A stretch of 64,000 bases of DNA from Nitrosomonas sp. (GTDB lineage: Bacteria > Pseudomonadota > Gammaproteobacteria > Burkholderiales > Nitrosomonadaceae), in NCBI GenBank assembly GCA_016708955.1, contig JADJES010000005.1, positions 62,001 to 126,000 on the forward strand, given 5' to 3'. Positions 22,385-31,654 of the stretch are shown here, piece after piece. The position numbers were made by a program, and so were the translations under genes. Numbering within the stretch: the stretch's first letter is position 1; each line of letters begins with the position of its first letter. The notes beneath the pieces were generated by a model. The model was given only the letters and a program-made list of their open reading frames with translations. It had not been told where the DNA came from and ran no database searches.

Positions 22385-24013
22385 CAGAAACTCCTTCGGG
22401 TGGTGATGGAGGTGGTGGGTCGTTTTTGACCTGCCGATTGCACTTTATTGACCCTGTGCTGTTTCATTAACTGCTGACGGTATTGTTCAAGCGGCTTATC
22501 GTCAAAAGTGATGCGCATTTGGTTCTGTGCTGCAACCTGTGCTATCTCAAGACGAAACGATTCTGTTCCATTGATCGCCAGGTGACTACCGTACTTCTTC
22601 ATGGCCACTTGTAAAACATCTACCAAGGCATCCCTTGATGTATCCGGCAAAACGATGAGCCGTTTGCCGTCATCGCGGATGGTGGTTGATCCTGCTTTAT
22701 AAGTGACTGTGCCGATTTTGGTGATCGATTCCACCAAACTATCCTTGAAGTGACCATCAGTGCTGAAACCAGCATTGCTCTGCTTAGTTGTTATCTGGTT
22801 ACCCTTAAATTGACCAACTCTTCTGGATCGCAAAACAGCCAATGCTTCTGCATTGCCAAGCTTGGCCTCAAATGCTAGCCAATCCAGCCATCCCATCCTG
22901 GAATGTTTGGCTCTAGCGTGCTGGCAGGCCTTTTGGTAATTATTTTTAATAACTTCAATCGTTGTTTTGAATTGCTGATGAGCAGTTGCATACAGCGCTT
23001 TTTTGGCCAATCTCCCAGCTTGGATACTTTTAATGATGTTGCGCTTGAGTTTTGCTTCCCGTTTGGCGCGGTCAATGAGTTGATTTCTGTTTTGTCGCAA
23101 TATTGCCCACTGACTTGAACGCTGTTTGGCTGAGTCAATTTGTTCCTGTTGATATCTTGCATAAAGCATTGAAGTATCCATCCGGTTTTGCAATGGTCTT
23201 GGCTGGTATTGTTTGGCGTTTTGTTGTGACGATTTTGCAGAATGCTCACTAGGTACAAATGCACCCAGTCTTTGAGTTAAATTCCCTTTGGATAAAGAGC
23301 GATCAACTGAACTGGCTTTAACGGCCACGCCATTGTTGGCAACCAATACAAACCCGTTGCCACGTTCCTTGATTTCAAGGCCATGTCTAGCTAGAACCTG
23401 ATGCAAATCCTGCCAGTTGTCCGCGTCTTTGATTTCAGTGAGTGCCTCACGCTTGATCCAGCCCAGCAAGCTCTCAACACCGGTTCTGGCTTCAATTTCT
23501 TGCGCTACTCTGGATACTTTATCAACTCACAGTTTCATGATTAACTGTTGTTAAGCCATATTCCTGTTCGATTTGCTCACAAAGCTTCGCTACTTTAATA
23601 AAATCATAGTAGGGATTATGAATGGTGAGGGTTCTGGGGTGTATCTTGTTGATCGCGATGTGCATGTGCAGGTTATTGGTATCATCATGGATTACGCTGA
23701 TGCGTTGATGGCCATTAAAACCCAAAGCATCGCAAAATCGCTCTTCAATAGTATTCAGATCAGAAAGGGATAAACGCTCTCCTTCAGGGAAACTCAACAC
23801 CAAATGGCAGGTTTTGTCTGATCTGGCGCGTGTATTCATTTCCTGTGTGTTCTGGATTTCAAGTAAGCCAGCCGTTAGATCGTCTGAATAACAATTTGAT
23901 ACCTTAATCTGACTGATACGCTCACTCTTGTCTTGAGGATCAGTTAAGTACTGTATCAGCGCAGAGTAATTGCTTTTGCGCACTGATTTGATGGGTATGA
24001 TTTTAGCGATCAT
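22384..24013 (-). pseudogene. traI: TraI-like MOBP relaxase (frameshifted)
   Basis: Nicks oriT and pilots the strand into the recipient. The N-terminal 163 residues (24013-23522) are the relaxase domain: SNYSALIQYL holds the likely catalytic tyrosine, and NLHMHIAINKIHP is the metal-binding histidine motif of IncP-type relaxases. A one-base insertion near 23525 ends the frame at TVNHETVS; dropping one T lets it continue SDKVSRVAQEIEARTG into the long second part ending at 22384. The latter is rich in basic helices (KREAKLKRNIIKS). The split falls just after the catalytic domain, so a short relaxase could still be made. Lies between traJ and traG as in IncP. Confidence 0.85.
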
Positions 24014-24054
24014 CGTATTTAAGCTGCTTAAGTCAAAAATGACTATTCCGAAAG

Positions 24055-24423
24055 TTATTTTTTAAGCTTCATAATGACATCCAGCATCGTGCTTTGCGTA
24101 TTCCGAATACTGTCCAAGGTCATATGCAATTGTGACTTGCCAATTAATTTTGTGCGCTTGTCGTTGGTGAGCCAGAGTTTGATCAATCCACCCAATCTGC
24201 CAAGATCACCGTTAATTTTTAACAAAGCATCCACTTTTCGGTAATCTATAACACTGGGCACTTGATAACCCAGACCCAGATTGCGCAGGTACTCGGCCAC
24301 GGGCAATCCGGCATCCGTTGCTTTATTCTTTATTTCAGCTTCTTCGATTGGCAAAACAGGAACCCTGAGTTTCTTATCTCTTCTTTCTTTTTTGATTGTC
24401 TTAAGGTTCTTTTTGTCAATCAT
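24055..24423 (-). CDS. traJ: TraJ-like oriT-recognition protein
   Basis: A 122-residue basic protein. It has the ribbon-helix-helix-type segment VPVLPIEEAEIKNKATDAG followed by PVAEYLRNLGLGYQVPS, as in TraJ/MobC relaxosome accessory proteins. TraJ binds a repeat beside nic and recruits the relaxase. Position and direction fit: upstream of traI and reading away from oriT. The expected binding site would be the palindrome at 24481-24500 next to the nic-like sequence. Confidence 0.82.
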   Translation of the reverse strand: MIDKKNLKTIKKERRDKKLRVPVLPIEEAEIKNKATDAGLPVAEYLRNLGLGYQVPSVIDYRKVDALLKINGDLGRLGGLIKLWLTNDKRTKLIGKSQLHMTLDSIRNTQSTMLDVIMKLKK

Positions 24424-24480
24424 TTCAGTTTTCCTCGAAGAGCAAGATCAACGTTAAGCACAAAGTGCGAATAAGTTGGG

Positions 24481-24514
24481 GTGGAGATGGCCATCTCCAC
24501 ATATCTTGCCCGGT
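24481..24514 (+). promoter_or_regulatory. Predicted oriT: palindrome plus IncP-like nic site
   Basis: A perfect 20-bp palindrome, GTGGAGATGGCCATCTCCAC (24481-24500), is followed directly by ATATCTTGCCCGG (24501-24513). In IncP plasmids nic lies in TATCCTG/CCCGG; here the same context reads TATCTTG/CCCGG, so the cut would be between 24508 and 24509. The site lies between divergent traJ and traK, exactly as in IncP. The rest of 24515-24764 is A/T-rich, then strongly purine-rich, with no gene I accept. Confidence 0.72.
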
Positions 24515-24767
24515 TCTGTGAGTTTTAAGAAATATACTAACACTATAATCGATGTTTGCAAATAGTTTATTTTCGTTATATCATAATTTCAAACAGTATA
24601 AAAATACTTGAAAGAAGCTTTATTCAACTAAATAACAGTCACTTGGAAACAAAAAGAAAGGATAAGCAATTAAGAGAAACTGAAAGCAACAAAAAGAAAC
24701 AGAAAGGAAAGCAAAAAACAAAAAGCTGTTTGGACGCCAAGATAAATATTTTTGTGGAAATTGTGTG

Positions 24768-25091
24768 ATGACTAAATCCTTATCCGACCGAATCGCACTT
24801 TATGCGGATAAAAACAAAAGTACCGGTAAGCAATTTTTACCGGCGTTCATCGCGTTAAAACCTGAAATTGAACAAGCACTCAAGGACGGATGGACGATTC
24901 GCCAGATCTGGAACATTTTGCACCAGGAAGAAAAAATCAAATGTTCTTATCAATGGTTCCGAACATTGGTCAATCGACATATCGGTGAAGACAGAAAGCA
25001 GCACCCGCGCATTGATCAAGGAAAGTCAGCTGGGAGTAATCATGAAGGATTTCGTTTTAATTCTGCAACTGAAAAAGAGGAGTTGGTCTGA
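24768..25091 (+). CDS. traK: TraK-like oriT-binding protein
   Basis: A 107-residue protein (ATG at 24768; a GTG immediately upstream is possible). The helix IEQALKDGWTIRQIWNILHQ and the aromatic stretch YQWFRTLVNRHI match TraK-type proteins, which bind and bend oriT to help nicking. It is the first gene rightward from oriT, overlaps traL by one base, and so begins the traKLM operon. Ribosome site is weak. The identification rests on both sequence pattern and position. Confidence 0.75.
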   Translation: MTKSLSDRIALYADKNKSTGKQFLPAFIALKPEIEQALKDGWTIRQIWNILHQEEKIKCSYQWFRTLVNRHIGEDRKQHPRIDQGKSAGSNHEGFRFNSATEKEELV

Positions 25092-25822
25092 TGGCTAAAA
25101 TACATATGATTCTGCAAGGGAAGGGCGGAGTGGGCAAATCGTTCATATCATCCACGCTAGCACAACATAAGTTTGCCAAAGGCGGCAATCCATTATGCAT
25201 TGATACAGATCCGGTGAATGCTACTTTTTATGGATTTAAAAAACTCAATGTTAAGCAGATTAATGTGATGAACAATGATGAGATTGATCCGAGAAAGTTT
25301 GATGATTTAATTGAATTGATAGCCAAAGCAGACAATGACGTCATTATTGATAATGGTGCCAGCACCTTTGTGCCGATGTCACATTATCTCATCAGCAACC
25401 AGATACCCGCCTTGCTTCTGGATATGGGGCATGAATTGGTTGTGCATACTGTCATCACGGGTAGTCAGGCTTTGCTGGATACATTGAATGGTTTTGTGCA
25501 TTTGATTAAACAGTTTCCGAAAGAAGCACTGTTTGTCGTTTGGTTGAATCCCTATTGGGGAGAAATCAGCATGAATGGCAAGCAGTTTGAGGAAATGAAA
25601 GCGTATGTAGATAACAAAGCGCGAGTATCTGCCATTATCCGAATTCCACACTACAAGCCTGAGACTTTCGGCAAAGATTTAAGTGAAATCCTGCAATCAA
25701 AATTTACCTTTGATGAAGCGCTGAAGAATAGTGCTTTGCCGGTGATGGTGCGCCAAAGGTTAACGATTATCCGAAGACAGCTCTTCACCAACATTGAAAA
25801 TGTGGCTGCGGTTTTAACATGA
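25091..25822 (+). CDS. traL: TraL-like ParA-family ATPase
   Basis: A 243-residue P-loop protein beginning MAKIHMILQGKGGVGKSFIS, the deviant Walker A of the ParA/MinD family. The second motif is CIDTDPVNATFYG. TraL of IncP plasmids belongs to this family and is needed for efficient transfer, but its exact role is not known. It overlaps traK upstream (1 base) and traM downstream (ATGA at 25819-25822). Frame intact. Confidence 0.85.
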   Translation: MAKIHMILQGKGGVGKSFISSTLAQHKFAKGGNPLCIDTDPVNATFYGFKKLNVKQINVMNNDEIDPRKFDDLIELIAKADNDVIIDNGASTFVPMSHYLISNQIPALLLDMGHELVVHTVITGSQALLDTLNGFVHLIKQFPKEALFVVWLNPYWGEISMNGKQFEEMKAYVDNKARVSAIIRIPHYKPETFGKDLSEILQSKFTFDEALKNSALPVMVRQRLTIIRRQLFTNIENVAAVLT

Positions 25823-26247
25823 GTAATGACAAATTAGATGCATTGATTGAAAGAATAGCATCGGAACATGGCATCGTTTTGTCACAGGATGATCCGGTAT
25901 TGATGATGCATACGCTCAATGAAGTATTGCTGGAACAAAATAAAGAAGCCCATGCTGAGCTGTTAAGCAATTACCAGGCGATATTGGAAGAAAGCTTTAA
26001 TCGATGGTGTGAATATTCGACTAAGAAATCGAATGCACTGATTAATTCATCCATCAGTAACACGCAATTAACACGAGACCAATTCCTAGAAAGCTGTATT
26101 CAGTTGATCGATGAAAGGATTAAAAGCGGGGTGGATCAGAAAACTTATGATCTAGCCAGAATTTCCAGGCAGGCGGCCATTATCAATTTACTGTCTGCCG
26201 TTCTGGTATTAGTTTCGGTGGTATTGGTCTTTGTAATATTGAGCTAG
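25819..26247 (+). CDS. traM: TraM-like transfer protein
   Basis: A 142-residue protein, mostly helical, with a single C-terminal membrane anchor (NLLSAVLVLVSVVLVFVILS). It is the third gene of the traKLM operon, with a 4-base overlap with traL. The position and the tail-anchored layout match TraM of IncP Tra1. Its function in transfer is not defined. Intact. Confidence 0.75.
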   Translation: MSNDKLDALIERIASEHGIVLSQDDPVLMMHTLNEVLLEQNKEAHAELLSNYQAILEESFNRWCEYSTKKSNALINSSISNTQLTRDQFLESCIQLIDERIKSGVDQKTYDLARISRQAAIINLLSAVLVLVSVVLVFVILS

Positions 26248-26315
26248 AAACAAAATTTCACATCAATTTGAAAAAATAACATGCCCTGAGAATACTTTTA
26301 CTGGCAGCAACACAG

Positions 26316-26603
26316 ATGACCAGCGCAAACTACGTAACCATTAAAAAATTCTGTGAGGAAACAGGCTATACACCAGAAGCGATAAGCTCTAAAATTTATC
26401 GTGGCGATTGGTTATGCGGTAAAGAATTTACCAAAGCGCCGGATGGTAGAATTTTAATCAGCATCAGCGGGTATCACAAATGGGCAGAAACAAATATCCA
26501 GGCGTCACAGCGGGTAGCGAAACATCGATTGCCATCAGCTTCTACTATCGAGGACAAAAATGCCGCGAACGGATCAGGTTGCAGCCCACTCCCTCTAACC
26601 TAA
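26316..26603 (+). CDS. Excisionase-like DNA-binding protein
   Basis: A 95-residue protein with a winged-helix/MerR-like segment: YVTIKKFCEETGYTPEAISSKI, then the wing DGRILISISGYHKWAE. This is the pattern of recombination directionality factors (Xis) that sit before tyrosine integrases. Its 3' end overlaps the integrase start region by more than 100 bases in another frame; the true end of the functional domain is near residue 65. It should bend the attachment site and favour excision. Confidence 0.75.
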   Translation: MTSANYVTIKKFCEETGYTPEAISSKIYRGDWLCGKEFTKAPDGRILISISGYHKWAETNIQASQRVAKHRLPSASTIEDKNAANGSGCSPLPLT

Positions 26604-27637
26604 AACGAGCCGCTAATCACCGTGCCGCTATTTTGTTGGCCATAGAGAACGGTACTTTTGATTATTCTGTGACATTCCCCAATTCAAAGAATGTTCATAA
26701 ATTCTCGCCCACACAATACACCGTTAGAACTTATCTCGCAGAATGGTTGGCAAATAAAGAACCAACAATCAAAGCAAGCACATTAAAAGATTATAGAAAA
26801 ATCATACACAACCTAGTGATACCTCTATTTGGTGAAATGACGCTACACATGCTAACTCGTGCAGATGTGCGTAATTGGGTGGCTAGTATGGATTGCTCGA
26901 ATAAGAGGATTATTAACATCTTGAGTCCACTACGCGCCGCCCTACAAGACGCTCAACATGATGACCTGATACCGGTTAATCCGTTGTTTGGATGGACTTA
27001 CAAGCGCAATGAACCGCCAAAAGAAAAGACATACGTTGACCCATTTAATGCAGAAGAGCAAGCGGCAATAATCAAAGCTGCTGCAGGATCAATAAAAAAC
27101 CAGTGCATTGTATTTTTTTGGACTGGGATGAGGACTTCAGAACTAATTGCCTTAGAATGGACAGATATTGACTGGAAACGGAAGAAAATAAAGATTAACA
27201 AGGCGCATACTTACGCTGCCAAGAACGACGAATCTACAAAAACAAAATCAAGCAATCGGGAAATAGACATGCCTCCACATGTGGAGGCTGCACTGGTCAA
27301 TCAAAAGCTGCATACCCTATTACAAGGCGGGAAAGTGTTCTTAAATCCGCGCACCAGCAAACAATGGACTGGCGACCAACAAATCAGGAAAGGATTCTGG
27401 ATTCCATTATTGAAAAAAGCCGGAGTGCGTTACAGAAATCCGTATCAAACACGTCACACTTTTGCATCAATGATGTTGTCGGCTGGTGAGAATATAGCTT
27501 GGGTATCTGCGCAAATGGGTCATTCTAATGTGTTAATTACAGCTAAAACATATGCTCGCTGGATTAACAATAATGAGCAACATGAGGCAAAGGCGGCCGA
27601 AATGTACGGGCAACATTTGGGCAACATTGATAAATAG
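26480..27637 (+). CDS. int: Tyrosine-recombinase integrase of the transfer element
   Basis: A 385-residue integrase. The N-terminal part (KYPGVTAGSE...AISFYYRGQKCRERI) is an arm-binding domain of DUF3596 type. A core-binding domain follows (YLAEWLANKEPTIKASTLKDY). The catalytic residues are R in TGMRTSELIALEW, H-x-x-x in RHTFASMML, GHSN and the nucleophile Y in AKTYARWI. The gene reads outward to the junction with the next element, and its stop lies about 20 bases before a tRNA-3'-end-like sequence. This is the normal place of an integrase beside its own att site. Frame intact, so the element may still move if the rest is functional. Confidence 0.92.
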   Translation: MGRNKYPGVTAGSETSIAISFYYRGQKCRERIRLQPTPSNLKRAANHRAAILLAIENGTFDYSVTFPNSKNVHKFSPTQYTVRTYLAEWLANKEPTIKASTLKDYRKIIHNLVIPLFGEMTLHMLTRADVRNWVASMDCSNKRIINILSPLRAALQDAQHDDLIPVNPLFGWTYKRNEPPKEKTYVDPFNAEEQAAIIKAAAGSIKNQCIVFFWTGMRTSELIALEWTDIDWKRKKIKINKAHTYAAKNDESTKTKSSNREIDMPPHVEAALVNQKLHTLLQGGKVFLNPRTSKQWTGDQQIRKGFWIPLLKKAGVRYRNPYQTRHTFASMMLSAGENIAWVSAQMGHSNVLITAKTYARWINNNEQHEAKAAEMYGQHLGNIDK

Positions 27638-27654
27638 GCCATTGATTTTATATT

Positions 27655-27767
27655 AAATAATGGCGGGGAGGCGGCATTCACATTCGGTAAGTAAATATAT
27701 GTAATTAAATATATTTATTTTTACGGTTAAAAAAGTTACTACGTTTCTTACCACATTTTTTTAATCG
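27655..27767. other. Candidate attachment-site junction between two elements
   Basis: TGGCGGGGAGGCGGCATTC at about 27660-27678 is an imperfect match to the tRNA-Ser 3' end (TGGCGGAGAAGGCGGGATTC at 36935 onward). After it, 27730-27766 repeats the layout AAAAGTTACTAC...TTACCACATTTTT, which also occurs beside the satellite integrase at 36796-36825. I read it as the far end of the satellite abutting the transfer element. The match is not exact, so this is tentative. Confidence 0.45.
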
Positions 27768-27823
27768 CTGCCTGGTTTTTAGGCGGTGCTTCTGCATGAT
27801 TTCTAATCAGCTATGATGGTATA

Positions 27824-27968
27824 CCCCCCCCCGGTATCGATTGGCAACAGGCAAATACAATGGGAAAGTGTGATATCTGGCAATTGCTAGATAAAATATT
27901 GAATGGTTTTAGTTATTGATCTGTAACCTATTGATAATAATATGATAGGTTAATCTTTACCCCCCCCC
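27824..27968. repeat. Two poly-C(9) tracts in an intergenic region
   Basis: C9 runs at 27824-27832 (flanked by ATACC...GGTAT) and at 27960-27968, about 130 bases apart in otherwise A/T-rich DNA. No gene is found from 27638 to 28050. Such tracts are prone to slippage, but no promoter or gene start is clearly attached to them. Confidence 0.5.
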
Positions 27969-28050
27969 TACCTTTAATTCAATTTTTTGTATACTGTCTT
28001 AGGCAAACGGTCTAGAAGCATAATGCCCCACACTTTCGATCCGCCCCCGG

Positions 28051-28692
28051 CTATGCAGTGGGCAGGTAATCACGGCATGATTCAGGTGCAATCAATATAC
28101 GTTCATGAACATAGGTGGCTTCAAGTAACTGATGATGCTGGCTACAAACAAAACGGAATACCGGGCGTTTGTCGGTGGGGATCTTCAGCATCTCTATGTG
28201 CTTGCACCCTTGGCAGCTTGTGCCATTGTTTGGTGATTGCGTGAATGGGTAAATGACACGATGCGGATCAATGCCGTTTTTATAGCAAAGTATCGCCCAT
28301 GATCTGACCTGTTCTTGCTGCGGGATGGTTTGAAGTTTCCAGATTGCTTCGAGTGTTTCTCCTTTGCTGACTGTTGTTTTATGACAACAGGTTAATAGCA
28401 AAGTAACGGCGATTGGATTCACAGGGTACGTTTTTGCATCGCAATAATTATCTGAAGCCCCGCCTTCACCGTGCGGATTATTCTTATTTCCTTTACCACC
28501 CCCTTCATCTTGTGTCGGAACAGTCGGAACAGTCGGAACAAATTCTGAAAACCCGCATGAATGCTTGCTTTCTGTGTTCCGACATTCTGCGCTTTCCGTT
28601 CCGACAAACCCCGCTGCGTTCCGACATTCCGCCTCACACCCTGGTGTTTGTTCGCTGTTTTCCGGTTTGATCAGCGTATTCCAGTCAATCAT
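28051..28692 (-). CDS. Satellite protein with repeat-encoded low-complexity segment
   Basis: About 213 residues from MIDWNTLIKPENS. I chose this start because it lies at the end of the primase gene (short overlap); the longer frame to 28785 runs far into that gene. It has a Thr-Val-Pro run (FVPTVPTVPT) encoded by a GTTCCGACT triplication, then a Gly/Asn-rich linker. The C-terminal part has four cysteines or histidines (SCQGCKH and FVCSQHH), suggesting a small metal site, and ends CRDYLPTA. Similar proteins follow DUF927 primases in P4-like elements; function unknown. Part of its coding sequence is one arm of the 114-bp inverted repeat. Confidence 0.65.
   Translation of the reverse strand: MIDWNTLIKPENSEQTPGCEAECRNAAGFVGTESAECRNTESKHSCGFSEFVPTVPTVPTQDEGGGKGNKNNPHGEGGASDNYCDAKTYPVNPIAVTLLLTCCHKTTVSKGETLEAIWKLQTIPQQEQVRSWAILCYKNGIDPHRVIYPFTQSPNNGTSCQGCKHIEMLKIPTDKRPVFRFVCSQHHQLLEATYVHERILIAPESCRDYLPTA
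28496..28609 (+). repeat. 114-bp inverted repeat, left arm
   Basis: This copy is nearly identical to the reverse complement of 35384-35497 (only a few changes near the 28600 end). It contains three tandem GTCGGAACA-type units and two further spaced TTCCGACA units. The arm lies inside the coding sequence of the gene at 28051-28692, so the sequence originated as coding DNA or was copied into it. Confidence 0.88.
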
Positions 28693-31564
28693 CTTGTGAC
28701 CCCCAAATAGACGGCAACACATGGAACACACGCTTTGAACCTTCACCTGGAAGCCGCATCTTTTCTTGAAGGTTCCGGCCTTCACCGCCCTTCATAAACC
28801 CCCGGTCAATCAGCAATCGTGCAACAGCCCGACAATCAGAACCTTTGCATATTTCCGCCTTGAATACTTCCGGGTAACAGTAATACTCAAGATTCCCCTC
28901 ATGATTCTTTTCACGAAACCCGGCCTTATTCATTGTTTTGGGCGCGTGGTTATCATCAACGATAGACCGGCCAATATCAGTAAACCTTGCTTCACCATGC
29001 AATTCCAGGAAGTGGCGCACCTGTTCAATCATGGCCCGGTCTTCCTTGTTGCCTTCACCGCCAAAAGCCTGAAGCCATGCCTTGAAGCAGGTGATAGCGG
29101 CTTGCATTGCTTCACCCGGCGCCCAGCCGGTAACGCCCCATTCGGTGGCCAATTCACCGGCTGCACCAGCGAGGGCAAACCTTGCCGCCACGCGTTGCGC
29201 TTGTCCACTGGCTTCGCTGGTGAGTGTCGCTTTCTCAAACTTCAAACGCGCATCAGCCAGTGAAGGGCGCAAGCTTTCACGGTTCTTTAGCACGTGTTCA
29301 ATGAAAGCAGGGAATGCGGTACCGTAATATTTGTTAACCACTACGCCCAACGCTTTGGCGAATTCGTGCCCGTTTTCAAAACCGTGCAAATTCTCAAAAC
29401 AGCCCAGGCCATGCCCTGCATCTGCGGGAATATCAGCCATACGCAACTCAGCCCCGGCGGGTGTTTTCTTGCCCACTTCCGCCACATGCTGACTTAAAGA
29501 CAGTTCACCAGCGGACAAGAAAAGCAGCCGCCACTTTGCCGTATTGCGTGCGCCCCCGTTCTGGTTTGCTCTAACCTTAGCGGAACCATTGGCCAGCATA
29601 TAGGCTGATTCGCCCGCAATCCTGGCATCGATCATCTTCAGTTCATCCAAGGTCAAGATAGCATCACAATGTGAAAGAGCGGTACTTTCCAGCCCGTTGT
29701 CAGTTGATCGCCACCGCTGCAAATACTCAGGCGAACCGCACACGCTGCCAGCCATATACAAAGCACTGGTTTTGCCGCTTGATGTAGTGCCCCGGTAGTG
29801 AAAGCCACCCGATTCCATTTCAATTAAATGCAGCAAGGGCGCAGCGAAAGCAACCGACACCGCGAACGTTAAGCGACTATTACCGACACACAAAGCCGCC
29901 ACATGATCACGCCACTGCTTCAGCGTGCCACGTTGACGGAATAGACTGGAATCAGGTTTGCTATCACTGAAAAGCCACTCATCATCGGATTGACCAATGG
30001 AGCTATCGGGTAACACGAAGACCAGATCATCATTAACACCATGCCAGCCGGTGCGGTTAGTTGTCCTGGCGCGTTTCTCGGGGTTCTGCGTTTGCAGGTA
30101 CTCAATGACTAATTGCCGTGATTTGGGTGCAATGGTCAGCCCTTCAGATAACAGGCGTCCTGAAGCTTCCAAACCATCACCATTAAAAGAGCGGGCGGGA
30201 ATAACTAACTGCTTAACCTTGTTATCCGGGTCAGAGAAACGAACCAGCGCACCCCATTCCCTGGAATCCACATCACGCGCTAATGCCAGCACCTCAAGCG
30301 GAGCGCATACCTTGCGGCGGCGTAATCGCCCGTCTTTGGTGGGTTCCAGGAAATACAGCCCGTCATTAAATAATTCAAAACCTCGTTGCACGGTTTCAGA
30401 TTGCTGTTCATCCTGTGCGCTGGCTGGCTTTGTTTCCTTGGTATCAGCCGATACAAAAATATCTTCCTGCTTCAGCAACAGGGTGAAATGCTCAGCCTTC
30501 CAGCCACGTTCGATCAAATCAGCGGCATCGTCACCGACTGCCAGCGGTTCGCCATCGCTTAATGCTGCGGTCCTGTCTTTGCCTTCACCCTGCCAGCCGG
30601 GTGTTAGTGCCAGCCTTTCAACATCCAACACCCGAGCCGAACGCGCACCCGCAGCCGTCAATTGCTTCATCAAATCATTAGCGGCTTTCTTTCCGGCCAG
30701 ATCGTTATCAGGAAATATGATGCAGTCACGGCTAGTCAGCAGGCTGTAATTCGATTTCGTAACGGCCTGGCTTCCACCTTGCCAGCATAGGATAGGGTGA
30801 TCAGGTAGCAGCTTTTGTAATGCTTCAGCGGCTTTTTCACCTTCAACAAACCAGCACTCAGCATCAGGAAATTGCAGCAATCCCGGCAGCCCATACAGCG
30901 GGCGTAAACCGGGTGGAACCTTGAACCGCCATTCCCGCTTGCCGTCTTTTTCCCAAAGTGTCAGCGGTGAAAATTGCTTTTTCTCACCTTTGGGTTTGTC
31001 GTACCGGTCATGATAAAAATTAATGCGGCCATCCTTATCATGGTACGGATAACGCTTTGACGGCTTCCCGTGTTTGGAGTGCGCTGCCGGTGGCTTGGGT
31101 GCATTGTCTGGAACCGGCATGACACACTGCCACCCGTCACCATCACCGCCCGGATTCTCGGCGTTGCTTGATTCTTTCCGGCTGGCTGGTGGGTTACTAT
31201 CGCCAAATTCTTTTGAATCGTTTTTAACGCGGTTCTGTGAGTTTGGTTTGTCTAGTGGAATATTAAGAAATTCTCCGAGCTTTTTAGCGGCGGCATACTG
31301 CGCCCCATCGCCTTGATAACCCTCCAAATAGGCAACTAAAGAAACTAAATCTTTCCCTCTGGCGTGAGTGGCAAAGTCTGACCATGCCCCCGTGTTCAAG
31401 TTGATGGAGAACGACCCCAGCTTCTCATCCGCACGAGTAGGATTTCTGACTACATACTCGGAGCTTCCCTTTTTGCCACCGGGTAGCCATTGAGCCAATA
31501 CTCCATTAATGGCACCCAGTGCGATGGAAGCAACCTTCTTAATGTAGGTCTTTGACAAGGTCAC
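28685..31564 (-). CDS. DUF927 primase/helicase of P4-like satellite
   Basis: A 959-residue replication protein. The N-terminal 120 residues resemble a primase zinc-domain remnant (WSDFATHARGKDLVSLVAYL). A Toprim-like segment follows: WFVEGEKAAEAL and CIIFPDNDLAGKKAAND. The C-terminal DUF927 part is a superfamily 3-like or RecA-like ATPase with RGTTSSGKTSALYMAG (Walker A) and AILTLDELKMID (Walker B). It should open and prime the satellite origin, as the alpha protein of P4 does. The gene is intact and the largest in the element. A terminator lies 650 bases upstream between it and alpA. Confidence 0.85.
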   Translation of the reverse strand: MTLSKTYIKKVASIALGAINGVLAQWLPGGKKGSSEYVVRNPTRADEKLGSFSINLNTGAWSDFATHARGKDLVSLVAYLEGYQGDGAQYAAAKKLGEFLNIPLDKPNSQNRVKNDSKEFGDSNPPASRKESSNAENPGGDGDGWQCVMPVPDNAPKPPAAHSKHGKPSKRYPYHDKDGRINFYHDRYDKPKGEKKQFSPLTLWEKDGKREWRFKVPPGLRPLYGLPGLLQFPDAECWFVEGEKAAEALQKLLPDHPILCWQGGSQAVTKSNYSLLTSRDCIIFPDNDLAGKKAANDLMKQLTAAGARSARVLDVERLALTPGWQGEGKDRTAALSDGEPLAVGDDAADLIERGWKAEHFTLLLKQEDIFVSADTKETKPASAQDEQQSETVQRGFELFNDGLYFLEPTKDGRLRRRKVCAPLEVLALARDVDSREWGALVRFSDPDNKVKQLVIPARSFNGDGLEASGRLLSEGLTIAPKSRQLVIEYLQTQNPEKRARTTNRTGWHGVNDDLVFVLPDSSIGQSDDEWLFSDSKPDSSLFRQRGTLKQWRDHVAALCVGNSRLTFAVSVAFAAPLLHLIEMESGGFHYRGTTSSGKTSALYMAGSVCGSPEYLQRWRSTDNGLESTALSHCDAILTLDELKMIDARIAGESAYMLANGSAKVRANQNGGARNTAKWRLLFLSAGELSLSQHVAEVGKKTPAGAELRMADIPADAGHGLGCFENLHGFENGHEFAKALGVVVNKYYGTAFPAFIEHVLKNRESLRPSLADARLKFEKATLTSEASGQAQRVAARFALAGAAGELATEWGVTGWAPGEAMQAAITCFKAWLQAFGGEGNKEDRAMIEQVRHFLELHGEARFTDIGRSIVDDNHAPKTMNKAGFREKNHEGNLEYYCYPEVFKAEICKGSDCRAVARLLIDRGFMKGGEGRNLQEKMRLPGEGSKRVFHVLPSIWGSQDD

Positions 31565-31654
31565 CCCCGTTATCAGGTGTTACAGTCTGTTCGATGCGTA
31601 AGTAAATAGTGTTAATTTTTTCATATAACCAAAACAGCCGGTTGCCTGCATGTT

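Noticed and set aside
24556..24768. Lys-rich 70-residue frame between oriT and traK
   Set aside because: It reflects a purine-rich stretch; no ribosome site, and its end overlaps traK. Better seen as oriT leader DNA.
28496..28560. Tandem GTCGGAACA units as a CRISPR-like array
   Set aside because: The units are adjacent, about 9 bases long and have no unique spacers; no cas genes are near.
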